From NCBI GenBank assembly GCA_922989275.2, contig OV277862.1:44541786-44605785 (forward strand): 64,000 nt of DNA, given 5' to 3'. Below the pieces are notes generated by a model. It did no database searches. It saw only the letters and a program-made list of their open reading frames with translations, and was not told where the DNA came from. Positions within the stretch are counted from its first letter, which is position 1; the number at the start of each line of letters is the position of its first letter. The position numbers and the translations under genes were made by a program. Below are positions 1 through 9,296 of the stretch, in pieces. This stretch comes from Gari tellinella (lineage: Eukaryota > Mollusca > Bivalvia > Cardiida > Psammobiidae).

Positions 1-189
1 TTTAAATATATACATATTTTATGTCTGTGTGTGTAACTATCTTAAAGTTACTATTGTAATGAGTAGTCACATACTATGGGTTTGGTGGTGACATAAAAAG
101 CGTAGCAAATGATCAGTTCATCATAATTAACAACAGCTCTGCTTACTAGAAACATCACAATATTTCGAAAACAAATCTGGAGAAATGGC

Positions 190-272
190 AGGACTGTTAA
201 TTTGATACCATTTTTCTTGAGTGGAAGAATAAATTAAGGCACAAAATGCGCATTTTGGGAAATGGTTTAAGA
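190..272 (+). repeat. right-end fragment of TTAA-type MITE-2
   Basis: The stretch with AGTGGAAGAATAAATTAA, then ATGCGCATTTTGGGAAATGG and TTTAA, matches the right third of the better preserved MITE-2 copies at 40245-40488 and 55039-55283. The left part is missing. Bases 1-189 and 273-470 hold nothing I recognise. Confidence 0.5.
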
Positions 273-469
273 TGTAATCAGATCATGTTCATACCTCAAA
301 GGCTGTTTAGTAAGTGGACACACAAGGACCTTGAGTAAATCTTCATTAAATGGAACTGTCTCTGACTTGGAACACCAGTGTCGCCCTACCATCACACTCC
401 AGATCCTGTGGTTTAATATTCTACCTGTAAAAATCAAAGTAGAGTAATGAACTCTTGTCACTGCCAAGT

Positions 470-735
470 TCTATCGTCTGCTTTCATCCACTAACCGCCA
501 AAATATCGTCTGCAAGCAAGTTGGTAGTTTCGTCTGCAATATTTTTAAAGTTTAATTTTTTTTAAGTCAGCTTTAGGGCTGTTCTGACTGAAATTATGTC
601 GGTACGAGTGTCAAACAGTTTGGATTCTGATCAGACGCCGCGTCACGCGGTGTCTGATCAGGATCCAATCTGTTTGCAAAGTTGCCTTTTGGTGCAAGTG
701 GCATTGACAGATTTAAACCTCTTTACCACGACCTC
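470..735. repeat. degraded MITE with central hairpin module 1
   Basis: The hairpin arms at 613-675 (AAACAGTTTGGATTCTGATC against its complement, meeting at GCCGCGTCACGCGGTG) are the module described under findings. Flanking CGTCTGCAAGCAA and CGTCTGCAATATTTTT match the inner part of the intact MITE-1 at 8506-8711. Clear terminal repeats are gone. Confidence 0.55.
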
Positions 736-905
736 TAACAAGAAGGGTATGCCTAATTAATTGTAAAATAGATAGATGGCACAAGGTACAAAAAGACCAA
801 AAGGAGCTTTCTGTTTTACTTTCACCTTGCTTTAAGCAGCCACCAACCGTGAACACTTAACACTAGTATTAAATGTAATCTAGTGGTCCCAAAGTAACGT
901 ATACT
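714..905. repeat. decayed TA-type MITE with hairpin module 2 half
   Basis: It contains GGAGCTTTCTGTTTTACTTT then CACCTTGCTTTAAGCAG, ACACTTAACACTAGTATTAA and TCTAGTGGTCCCAAAGTAAC. These match, in order, the right half of the intact MITE at 62269-62473. The left hairpin arm is lost. Confidence 0.5.
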
Positions 906-1193
906 GCGTCTGATTCAGAGTATGCGGCGAAGAATCACCACAGTCTTTCGTGCACATGGTTGCCATACCTGTTATTGAGGTTTGTGAATTTCGTTTTCAG
1001 GCGACCTTCCTAATTAAGGTCATTCCATTTCCTGACATATACTCATTAAATGTAGAAAACGTCCCACATTTGAACGGACAAGTATCTGGCTTTATTTATG
1101 TTACACACCCAGTGAATGCACACCTGGGACTGTGGTAAGTTGTAATTACACATGTGTAAAGTTATCACCAAATATTGACAAGTAAAACCGTTA

Positions 1194-1439
1194 CAGTGGT
1201 GAATGTGTTATTCTTTCCCAATAAACGCGTTTACGCTAAAACTATTATTTGCAGTGCACACTGTTTGGAGCCAGATCAGACGCCGGGTAACCCGGCGTCT
1301 GATCTGGCTCCAAACTGTTTGCCACCAAGATAAACATGAATTATCAGAATTGTCCAAAAGTTGTACTTTTCTACGTTTTAGTGCTTTGCGTTTGCGTACG
1401 TTTGCGTTTAAACGGGAAAGAATAACAGATTCTCCACTG
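1194..1439. mobile_element. TA-flanked MITE carrying perfect hairpin module 1
   Basis: Terminal inverted repeats CAGTGGTGAATGTGTTATTC (left) and CAGTGGAGAATCTGTTATTC (right, reverse complement) continue for about 35 bp and are flanked by TA on both sides, as in Tc1/mariner-type MITEs. In the middle, 1263-1315 forms a perfect 25-bp stem with a three-base loop (CCAGATCAGACGCCGGG / CCCGGCGTCTGATCTGG). No coding capacity. The superfamily is inferred from the TA target only. Confidence 0.75.
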
Positions 1440-1464
1440 TAACGTAACGTATCATGATTTTTAC

Positions 1465-1740
1465 GTTCGAGCACGGTATATTGTGTTTTATTAACCTGTC
1501 AAAATTTAAATAATTATACGCTGGTTGAACACGCTATATTTAGCTTCGGTCGTTATCGATTCTTTCCGCTAGTTTTACGGGTAGGTCAGGGTTGAAAGAT
1601 AAAGTTTATATTTAGAATAAGATTTGAATACCTATATGTCTTCGTGGTCGAGACAGTACAGTAGTCTTTTACTAGGTATATGTATGGTCATGAGTTCGAA
1701 ACCCAGCGGAGGATTTTTTTTAATATTATTATCTTTATTA
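1465..1740 (+). repeat. SINE-like element, copy A, with tRNA-like core
   Basis: The + strand reads GAGCACGGTATATTGTGTTT, CCTGTCAAAATTTAAATAAT, TATATTTAGCTTCGGT, then a tRNA-like segment at about 1642-1716 with an A-box-like GGTCGAGACAGTACAGTAG and a B-box-like GAGTTCGAAACCC, then a T-rich end. Copy B at 2160-2412 carries the same blocks in opposite orientation. It does not fold as a proper tRNA, so I read it as a tRNA-derived SINE. Confidence 0.5.
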
Positions 1741-2159
1741 TTTGGTGCTTTCCAGTCTGCAAGAAGGAGAAGAAAAATGGATTGATATCCCTTTTGATCT
1801 GATTTATGTATCATTCACAAAGAATGTACCTATACACCTGTCCCATGAAAACAGTGAATACCACGATCAGAGATTCTGAATGAGCCCTTTGATCAGCGAT
1901 ACTCTGTTTGCCATTTAGTTGTCATACATTGACTAGAATAATTTGCAACCTGGAAGAGTTCATTAAAGGTTTCATTGATAAATGAGTTAAGGCATTTGTT
2001 ATCTAGGTTTGAGAGACCACACCATTTTACATACATTTCAAACTTTTAATAGTTTACAAGATGTAACGTTTAGGTTATCTTTGGCACATTTTGTATTAAA
2101 GATCACTTTCTTGAACCATTCAAGTAAACTAACTGTTCGAAATTTTTTTTTAATAAAAA

Positions 2160-2412
2160 TGAAATAAAATCCTAACGGGGATCGAGCCCACAACCTTTCA
2201 TCCTTTTACAAGTAACCGTACTCGCTACCAACTACTCTAACTCGATTATTGATTTAAATTTGACACAGAATGCACAATATCCTTCAGTTCCTATCCGTGA
2301 ATCAAAACGGAAAGTATCGACTTTATACCGAAGCTAAATATATCCTTTCAGTGACGCATGCATATTCAAATTTTGACAGGTCAATAAAACCAAACAATAC
2401 CTGTGCTCAATA
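2160..2412 (-). repeat. SINE-like element, copy B (inverted)
   Basis: Read on the minus strand it runs GAGCACAGGTATTGTTTGGT, CCTGTCAAAATTTGAATATG, TATATTTAGCTTCGGT, then a tRNA-like segment (about 2250 down to 2170) with TTAGAGTAGTTGGTAGCGAG as A-box-like and GGGCTCGATCCCC as B-box-like sequence, then ATTTT-rich DNA. Together with copy A it makes a large imperfect inverted repeat from about 1465 to 2412. Confidence 0.5.
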
Positions 2413-2554
2413 AAGTAATTAAGTCAACGTCGTACGATACTCTAGACTCAGGCTATTATTACATTTAACAAGACACTGTTCAATAAACACATATGCCTCC
2501 AGTAGTATCTTGACAATATACTCTAATTTTTATACGTCAAAATAAGGTCTAGGT

Positions 2555-2850
2555 CAAAGTCAAATTGAAGTTGGGTATTATGTGTGAATTGGTAATGGTC
2601 CAAGGCAGCTGTATACGTATCAAAGGTCTATAGTTAATAGTGTTGGTACTAGACAAAATGGAAAAAAAGTTGTTAACCAAGATAAAACCAATTAAAAACA
2701 TTATAAGTCCAAATAAGGTCAATATCAAAATCAAGGTAAGATAATGTGGCTGGATTGGTAGTGGTCCAAGGCAACAAATGTAAAGTATTAAATCATTGTA
2801 GTCAGTTGTGTTGATGCTAGAAGAAACTGTAAAATCTACAGCGCGATTCA
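2555..2850. repeat. two-copy tandem repeat of about 160 bp
   Basis: The blocks GGTAATGGTCCAAGGCAGC and GGTAGTGGTCCAAGGCAACA, with similar left (GTCAAAGTCAAATTG / ATCAAAATCAAGG) and right (GTGTTGGTACTAG / GTGTTGATGCTAG) flanks, recur about 165 bp apart. Probably the core of a decayed element. Bases 2851-3640 show only short open frames with no recognisable motif. Confidence 0.4.
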
Positions 2851-3639
2851 TGGTATTTGCCGATAATTTCTGTTGTTTAGTTCGCTTGAACGCGGGAAAA
2901 ATCAGTTGATTTCTTATATTTACAATATATATGCTGTAATTTCTAATATTAATTGAACATTTTGCTAGTACGAATGTACATGGTTAATCCATATTAAAGG
3001 TTAACAACACATACAATATGTACCGTATAAGGAACAGCCAGGACCGCATTACTGACGCTAGCTGTGTATATTCGAAAGCAACAAAAAAGTTCCATTGTTT
3101 ACATTCTAACGTCATAAAATTGACAGTTTGGCGCGCAAATGCTGACTTGGCATCACTTGGAAATGACATCATGTTTAAAGTAAGATAAATATGTCTATTT
3201 GTTTTGTCATGAAGAAATGCAGACAGCTGCTTTTTATAAGGTATATCAATTTTCTTGCAATTTATTTCATTAATAAAGACGATTTTTAGTCGGTAATCAT
3301 GGTTTCAGCTAATAGGAAGGCATACATCGGTTCAGAACACATTTATGAAAAATCCGCTAAATGTTTGCTCTCCGAGTTCCAAAGAATAATTCGCGAATGA
3401 AAAATGCATATGCACCGCCTCCTCTGCGAAACTTATCCACAAGTCCCGCTCGCTCGAGAAAGAGCGTTTACACGAAATGAACGTCATTTGTTCAATGGAT
3501 TTGAAAGGGGCGAATGTAAATATTTTAATATGTGCATCTATGACTCAGACAGTGATATCGAACAAAATCTAAATGATGACAGAATGACGGAGGGACGGAA
3601 TGGGGCATAAAAAGAATTGTATCGATATTTGTAATAAAG

Positions 3640-3860
3640 TAAAGGAAACTGTGACATACCTATGTGTGGTAACTTTCTAGTGACTCTGAGTTTATCTTTC
3701 GAAGAACAAGTTAATCCACACAAATCATACTTGCAAGGTCTCTCTTCTGTATGGTCTCTCATGACCTAATTGCTTTTTCAGCAGAAAAACTTTCAACACA
3801 TGCCTTACTTCCAAGGTCACTCTCATGTATGAATTGTTCAGGTGCTTGTAAAAATGTGTA
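3640..3860 (-). pseudogene. relic of C2H2 zinc fingers
   Basis: On the minus strand a broken frame reads ERPCKYDLCGLTCSSKDKL, a finger with both cysteines but no histidine pair, followed after a frame change by HERPYRRETLQV and more finger-like debris. The spacing and the ACTTGCAAGGTCTCTC signature match the antisense of the intact arrays. It is in the same orientation as ZNF-1. Confidence 0.5.
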
Positions 3861-4239
3861 TTTCTGAGAGAATTAATTTCCACACTGTCACACAACGCAC
3901 TTGTAATGTCCATCCCTTGTATATCTATCCTTTGTTTGTATATCCCTTGTATGGACCGATTCGTTTTGATTTACGTCTGCGTCTGTCAACTTTGGACACA
4001 TTCGACGTCCAATAGATATTTGATTGAATACACAGGAGCCCGAGTAATGTCCTTCTATTTTTTGATAAGGACCTCTACTTATGTTGCATGCCCCGTGTAC
4101 AGCACTGGTACATGTACATGGAATATCGGGTTAAAGTCTAAATCAAAGGACACGACCCGCCAAGGCCTACAGCATGGGACAAAAGTAATCCTCACAGGTA
4201 CAATGTTTGTACATGGTGAGTACAAACGTCGCTAGGGTT
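3861..4239. other. intergenic, little recognised
   Basis: No gene is recognised. The right end (AACGTCGCTAGGGTTGAA) matches 12500-12520, where the same block ends in TTAA, so both may be right ends of a third TTAA-type MITE family whose left end I cannot find. Confidence 0.3.
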
Positions 4240-4665
4240 GAATGTGTTAAAGCATATTTACCAGCAAAAGACTTTGCACACACGTCACATTGTAAGACCT
4301 CTCATCTTTATGAACTCTTAATTAATAACTGTGATAACTGCAATTGTCTAAATAATCTTTTGCACCTATCAGAGGTGTAGAGTATCTCCTGGATTATCAC
4401 ACATGCACTTGATTAAAATACTTTCCATACATATCACACTTGTAGGGTCCCTCACCTGTATGTACTCTTCATCAGATTTAAAAAATCATCCATCACTGTA
4501 AAAATCTTTGAACACATGTCACTTCTAATGTGTGCTTGAACCAGTGTAGATTTTTCTGAGTAAATTTCTTTCCACATATCTCACATTTGCAAGGTTTCTC
4601 GCTAGAATGAACACAAATGCAATTGGCAAAATGCATTCTCTGAATAAAAATAAATTTCCAAACAT
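4240..4665 (-). pseudogene. decayed finger array 3' of ZNF-1
   Basis: The minus strand still spells pieces such as EKPCKCEICGKKFTQK and GPYKCDMYGKYFNQ, separated by stops and frame changes, continuing the ZNF-1 array past its stop. The gene was once longer and has lost its 3' fingers. Confidence 0.65.
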
Positions 4666-4666
4666 A

Positions 4667-5593
4667 TCATATATGGTCTTTCATGTGCTTGACTAAAAGA
4701 CCCTTTCTAGTAAAATACTTTCCACACATGCCACACTTGTAACGTCGTTCTCCTGTATGAACTCTCATGTGCCTGACTAAAGACCCTTTAACAGTAAAAC
4801 TTTGTTCACATATATCACATTTGAAAGGCCTCTCTCCTGTATGTACTCTGATGTGTTTGACCAAAGTAACTCTCTGCGTGAAAGACTGTTCACATATATC
4901 ACACTTGTGAGATCTCTCCCCTGTATGAACTCTCATGTGCCTGTTCAAAGTACCCTTCACAGCAAAAGACTGTTCACATATACCACATTGGTAAGGTCTC
5001 TCTCCTGTATGAACTCTCATGTGCCTGTCTAAAGTATCTTTCACAGCAAAAGGCTGTTCACATATACCACATTTGTAAGGTCTCTCTCCTGTATGAACTC
5101 TCATGTGATTAACTAATTTACCTTTCTCAGTAAAAGACTGTTCACATATATCACATTTGGGAGTTCTCTCTCCTGTATGAATTTCCATGTGCTTGACTAA
5201 AGTACTTTTCACAGTAAAAGACAGTTCACACGAAACACATTTGTGAGGTCTCTCTCCTGTATGTATTCTAATGTGTTTGACTAAAGCACCTTTCTGAGTA
5301 AAAGACTGTTCACATATACCACAATTGTGAGGCCGCTCTCCTGTATGAATTCTCATGTGCGTGACTAAAGTACTTTTCTTAGTAAAAGACTGTTTACATA
5401 TACCACATTTGTTAGGTCTCTCTCCAGTATGAACTCTCATATGTGTCTTTAAACTGCCCTTCTTAGTATATAATTTTTCACAAACATCACACTTGTAAGG
5501 TTTCTCTCCTGTATGTAGCCTGTTGTGATCGACTGATGTGTCCATTCTGCCCAATGACTCTCCTTGTTCCTGGGTTGACTGGTTTTCTTCCAC
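4667..5593 (-). CDS. ZNF-1, C2H2 zinc-finger protein exon (10 fingers)
   Basis: A probable nuclear DNA-binding protein; target unknown. After a 33-residue leader (acidic, QSTQEQGESLGRM) come ten tandem C-x2-C-x12-H-x3-H fingers of 28 residues joined by TGERP-type linkers; the last ends KHMKDHI just before the stop. Helix residues differ between fingers, as in proteins that read long DNA sites. No KRAB, SCAN or BTB domain is seen. This is one 3' exon: a likely acceptor AAAG/CTGAAATA lies at 5601, as in the three relatives. The codon that is ATG in those copies is GTG here, so translation must begin in an upstream exon or at the internal Met at residue 17, or the copy is dying. It is the most diverged of the four. 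Exon structure is inferred; the fingers are seen directly. Confidence 0.85.
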   Translation of the reverse strand: MEENQSTQEQGESLGRMDTSVDHNRLHTGEKPYKCDVCEKLYTKKGSLKTHMRVHTGERPNKCGICKQSFTKKSTLVTHMRIHTGERPHNCGICEQSFTQKGALVKHIRIHTGERPHKCVSCELSFTVKSTLVKHMEIHTGERTPKCDICEQSFTEKGKLVNHMRVHTGERPYKCGICEQPFAVKDTLDRHMRVHTGERPYQCGICEQSFAVKGTLNRHMRVHTGERSHKCDICEQSFTQRVTLVKHIRVHTGERPFKCDICEQSFTVKGSLVRHMRVHTGERRYKCGMCGKYFTRKGLLVKHMKDHI

Positions 5594-5605
5594 TATTTCA
5601 GCTTT
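5594..5605 (-). promoter_or_regulatory. splice acceptor of ZNF-1 last exon
   Basis: Minus strand TTATTTAAAG/CTGAAATA, with the exon starting near 5601. The same acceptor context precedes ZNF-2 (35672), ZNF-3 and ZNF-4, and conservation across diverged paralogs supports it. Confidence 0.5.
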
Positions 5606-5769
5606 AAATAAAAAATATCTGGTGTGAGTAAGTGTGAGTAATATAGTTAGAGTATATGCTTCGTTACATATTGTATATATACTCGTTCAAACGCCCCGAA
5701 TGGGGTAAACAATCTAAACTAGACCTGTGCTATTACCAACTTGAAAGGTGATTTATATCCCCACCAGCA

Positions 5770-7026
5770 CATTAAAAAATTAAAAACATAATCACAGAAT
5801 TAAATTTCACGAAAAGGGAGATCATTCAGAAAGGAAGTAACAAATAAAAACCACCATAATCACAGGTGCACAAAAAATAGATGTTAAAAATACTGCAAAA
5901 GTTAACAAGAGCTGTCGGAGAACAACAAGCAAAGCTCGCCCATTTAAATCTTTCTTAAATAGGTAACTATCAATAGAAAAGTGCATCAGTACCTTCATAT
6001 TCAAGCCACCTCCATTCCAAATATCAAATGCAAATATTTCATGTAGTATAAGTGCATTCCAACACTTATCCATAACTAACTTTGAAATTTCAATTCCACA
6101 ACAGGTGAACTTTTGACTAAATTTTAACTTTTTTATTTAAATTTTAACTACGCAACATCAATGTTCAACCCACACGGCACCTCCATGCCAAATATACGCT
6201 TCCTAATACAAATATTGCATGTAGTATTAGTGCATTACAACACGTACCCCAAAACTTTAACAATGAGAAATCAACCGAAAAACTTAAGTTCTCAACAGGT
6301 GAAATGATTTTAACATTTTTTTTAAAATATAACTACGCAACATCAATGCTCAACCCTCAGGGCACATCATTTTCAAATATCAGAACACTTACCCCAAAAC
6401 TTTAACCATGAGAAATCAGCCGAAAAACCTAAGTCCACAAAAGGTAAAATTTTGACTATATTTTAACCTTTTTTTTTAAAACATTTTAACTACATAACAC
6501 CAATGTTCAACCCACAGGGCACCTGAATTCCAAATATTAGCTCCTTAATGCAAATATTCATGAAGTATTAGTGCATGACAACACTTACCCCAAAACTTTA
6601 ACCATGAAAAACCAACGCCGACGTGATTCCATAGCCCCCCATTCTCCGAATAGGCGAGCTAAAAAGGTTCTGGTGAGGCGAGATATCTAGTAAAGTACAG
6701 GATTTTATTTCATATATTAAAATTAAGAAAAGAAAGAGGCAACAACTGTTTAAGTGCCCACACATTTGAGTAAGCAGTATTGAAGCTAGACGAAATGGTA
6801 AAATCTAGTTAACCTGTTACGGACGGAAAGAAGGATGGACGGTCGAACAACCACTATATGCATTACAGATTCCGAGGGGAAACTATGTTGAAGGATGGCA
6901 GAGTAAAGCTCCGGACAAACTTTATGTATTAAAATTACGAAAAGGGGGGATAATTCAAGAACGAAGTGACGAATCAAAACCGCAATCGCATGTGCTCAAC
7001 TTCAGATGAAATCAACAATACTGCGT
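5770..7026 (+). repeat. hairpin-ended element fragments around a nested copy
   Basis: The blocks CGAAAAGGGAGATCATTCAG...CACAGGTGCACA...ATACTGCAAAA (5812-5900) and CGAAAAGGGGGGATAATTCA...CATGTGCTCAA...ATACTGCGTAAA (6938-7022) are two copies of one core repeat. Both stop where a new ACAAGAG end begins (5905 and 7028). Confidence 0.5.
5905..6662 (+). mobile_element. hairpin-ended (pearl/Helentron-like) element P1
   Basis: It starts ACAAGAGCTGTCGG with GCTCGCC just inside and ends GGCGAGCTAA, so the subterminal blocks are complementary as in the other copies (GCTCACC / GGTGAGC). Inside are about three imperfect core repeats (CAACATCAATGTTCAACCCA, then TATTAGTGCAT and CCCCAAAACTTTAAC). Non-coding. 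Confidence 0.55.
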
Positions 7027-8422
7027 AAATTGAACAAGAGCCGTAAGCGGCCCTAAATCGCTGGAACAACTGAAATAAATGTAAAATATCTTGGAAAGTT
7101 GAGAAATTATAACACTACGATTTAGCCAATTAATGAGTATATATGTCAAGGGCAATGATTTAAACAATATTGACAGCGACTTGACTTGACTTGATCATGA
7201 GTTAATTTTTCAACAGCTGCGGGTGTCCCAGGGACTGGGGTAGGCAGTAGGTGGATAGAGTGTCTAACAACCAGTCTCCACGCCTCTCTGTTCTGTGGAT
7301 CTTTCGTTGCAAGGCTACAGATGTTCATATCAGCCTTGATGCAGAATATATTAGGAAACAATTTAGTAAAACGTTTGACCAATGAAAGCTGGCAATATTG
7401 ACAATGATTTTTTTTTGAAGATTTCATTAACAAGATTTTTTAAGTTTTTATTGAAACAATCAATTGTTTAGCTCTTGTGACCTAGATATGCAATAGACTG
7501 GAACCATTTGAACATAACTGGTAAAGTGCTTCTAGATGTCACACCATGCAAAATATCAAAGCTCTGGCCATATTAGTTTCAGAGAAGAAGATGTTTGAAG
7601 ATTTTACTATATAACTCTATGTAAATTTGTGACCGCCGTGGGGAGTCATTTTTTACCCCAGGGACATATTTGAACAAATTTGATAGAGGGCCAGTAGAGA
7701 ATGCTTTGTCCTAAATATCTAAGCGCAGAGTAATGCGGTTTCAGACAAGAAGATTTTTAACATTTTATTAAAGTGATCTACTTTAAGCTCCTGTGACCTA
7801 GATATGCAACAGACCGGAACCACTTCAACAATATTGGTAAAGGCCCTCTAGAAGTGCCACCATGCTAACAAAAAGGTCTGACCATATTAGTTTCAGAGGA
7901 GTAGATGTTTAATGATTTCACTACATAACTCTATACAAGAGGGCCATGGCCCTAAATTCGCTCACCTGAGGACATTGAAGTTTGTACCTAAGTTGACTAG
8001 GCAAGACAACATTTTAATATAACTATAAATGGAGTTATCTTCCAGACAAGAAAACATGACAAAAGTGAATTTTGTTGCCAAGCTTATGACCCTTATCCAT
8101 GACACATCCTCTTATCAAGCTATTTCCATTTCCAATAAATGATAATTATTTCACTAGCGTCAGCAGAACTGGAATTATTTTCCTGACAATAAAATATAAA
8201 AAGGGGAAAAACTAAATATTGCTGCCCTTGTGCATGGCATTTTCTCTCATCAGTTTCTTTCCATACATAAAATTTCATTACAATAGCATCAGTAGAACTG
8301 AAGTTGTCTTCTTGACAAGAAAATATCACAAAGGGAAATAACTAAAAAAAACAATGATGTCAGAGTTATGGCCTTTGCAAATGGCACTTCCTCTCATCAG
8401 GCTCTTTCCAAATTTCATTTTA

Positions 8423-8832
8423 CCCATTACCCCATAGCATGTTTCTAGTTTTGAAAATAGGTGGCCACCTAAAGCAGGTTGAAAGTAAAGCAGAATGTGT
8501 CTTAACCCTTAGCCTGCCACTCACGACTATAGCTTTATATGCAAACAGCTTGGATCCGGATTAGACGCCGAGTAACTCGGCGTCTCATCCGGATCCAAGC
8601 TGTTTGACACTCGGACAACATTTTCAGCAATTTTGAGCAACTTTGAAGCACTTTGAAACTTGAAGCAGACGAGAAATATAGCAGACGACAATTTATTTGG
8701 CGGGCTAAGGGTTAATGCACACTTTGCTTTACTTTCGCATCTTACATTTTCATGACTGTTTAAAGTGGAATTATTTTCTTAAGTAGAGGAATAAATCAAA
8801 GGCCTAAAAATGCACATTTATGGGGTCATGGG
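8423..8832. mobile_element. MITE-2 (TTAA type) interrupted by MITE-1
   Basis: Left terminus CCCATTACCCCATAG next to TTTA; right terminus TATGGGGTCATGGG next to TTAA. Its hairpin (AAAGCAGGTTGAAAGTAAAG / CTTTACTTTCGC) is split at its centre by MITE-1. Without the insert it is about 200 bp. A piggyBac-type origin is inferred from the TTAA flanks and CCC ends. Confidence 0.65.
8506..8711. mobile_element. MITE-1 (TTAA type) with hairpin module 1
   Basis: 206 bp, terminal inverted repeats CCCTTAGCCTGCCA and TGGCGGGCTAAGGG, with exact TTAA target duplications at 8502-8505 and 8712-8715. The centre (about 8540-8605) forms a long hairpin, GGATCCGGATTAGACGCCGA with its near-perfect complement. It landed in the TTAA at the centre of the MITE-2 hairpin. 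Confidence 0.85.
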
Positions 8833-9227
8833 TTAACAAACGTCAGTATATGGGGGGAAAGGGTTGAATCCTGGACAAGAAAAAATGAAAAGACATACAG
8901 ATAACTCTGACAAAACCAATATTAAACATATGTATAAATATGGCATAAGACATAATTACATAACTGTCAGTGGATCACTTCAAAATCCTGTTTCTCTAAG
9001 TATGAAGCAGACTGAACCATATCTAAACTTTAGCAGACAACATGTTCAGCTGATCATGACCAGTTCTGTGATACTCCCTACCAGTTGCATAATATTTGAC
9101 CTCAGTGGCTAGAGCTCTGGGGCTTACCCTTACCAGACTGAAATGATGTCTGCTTAAAACCTACTGTATGTGAAAAGTGTACAAAAAACAATTTAGAAAA
9201 TGTTAAGTTGGTAAATGAGTGGCAAAT

Positions 9228-9296
9228 AGGTTGGATCCAGATTAGATGTAGCATTATGATTATGTTGCATCTGATCTGGATCCAAAATGTTTGCAA
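9228..9296. repeat. hairpin module 1, variant stem
   Basis: Arms GGATCCAGATTAGATGTAGC and GTTGCATCTGATCTGGATCC surround ATTATGATTAT. The inner stem is GATGYNNC rather than the usual GACGCCG, and both arms carry the change. The surrounding 9100-9360 region is otherwise unremarkable. Confidence 0.65.

Noticed and set aside
1642..1716. tRNA gene
   Set aside because: The A- and B-box-like motifs are present but acceptor, D and anticodon stems do not form; the copy at 2170-2250 fails too. Treated as SINE-like.
3299..3400. 33-codon + strand ORF starting MVSANRKAYIG
   Set aside because: Too short, with no motif, no splice context and no conservation to judge by.
4802..5032. + strand ORF opposite ZNF-1
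   Set aside because: Antisense reading of the periodic finger sequence.
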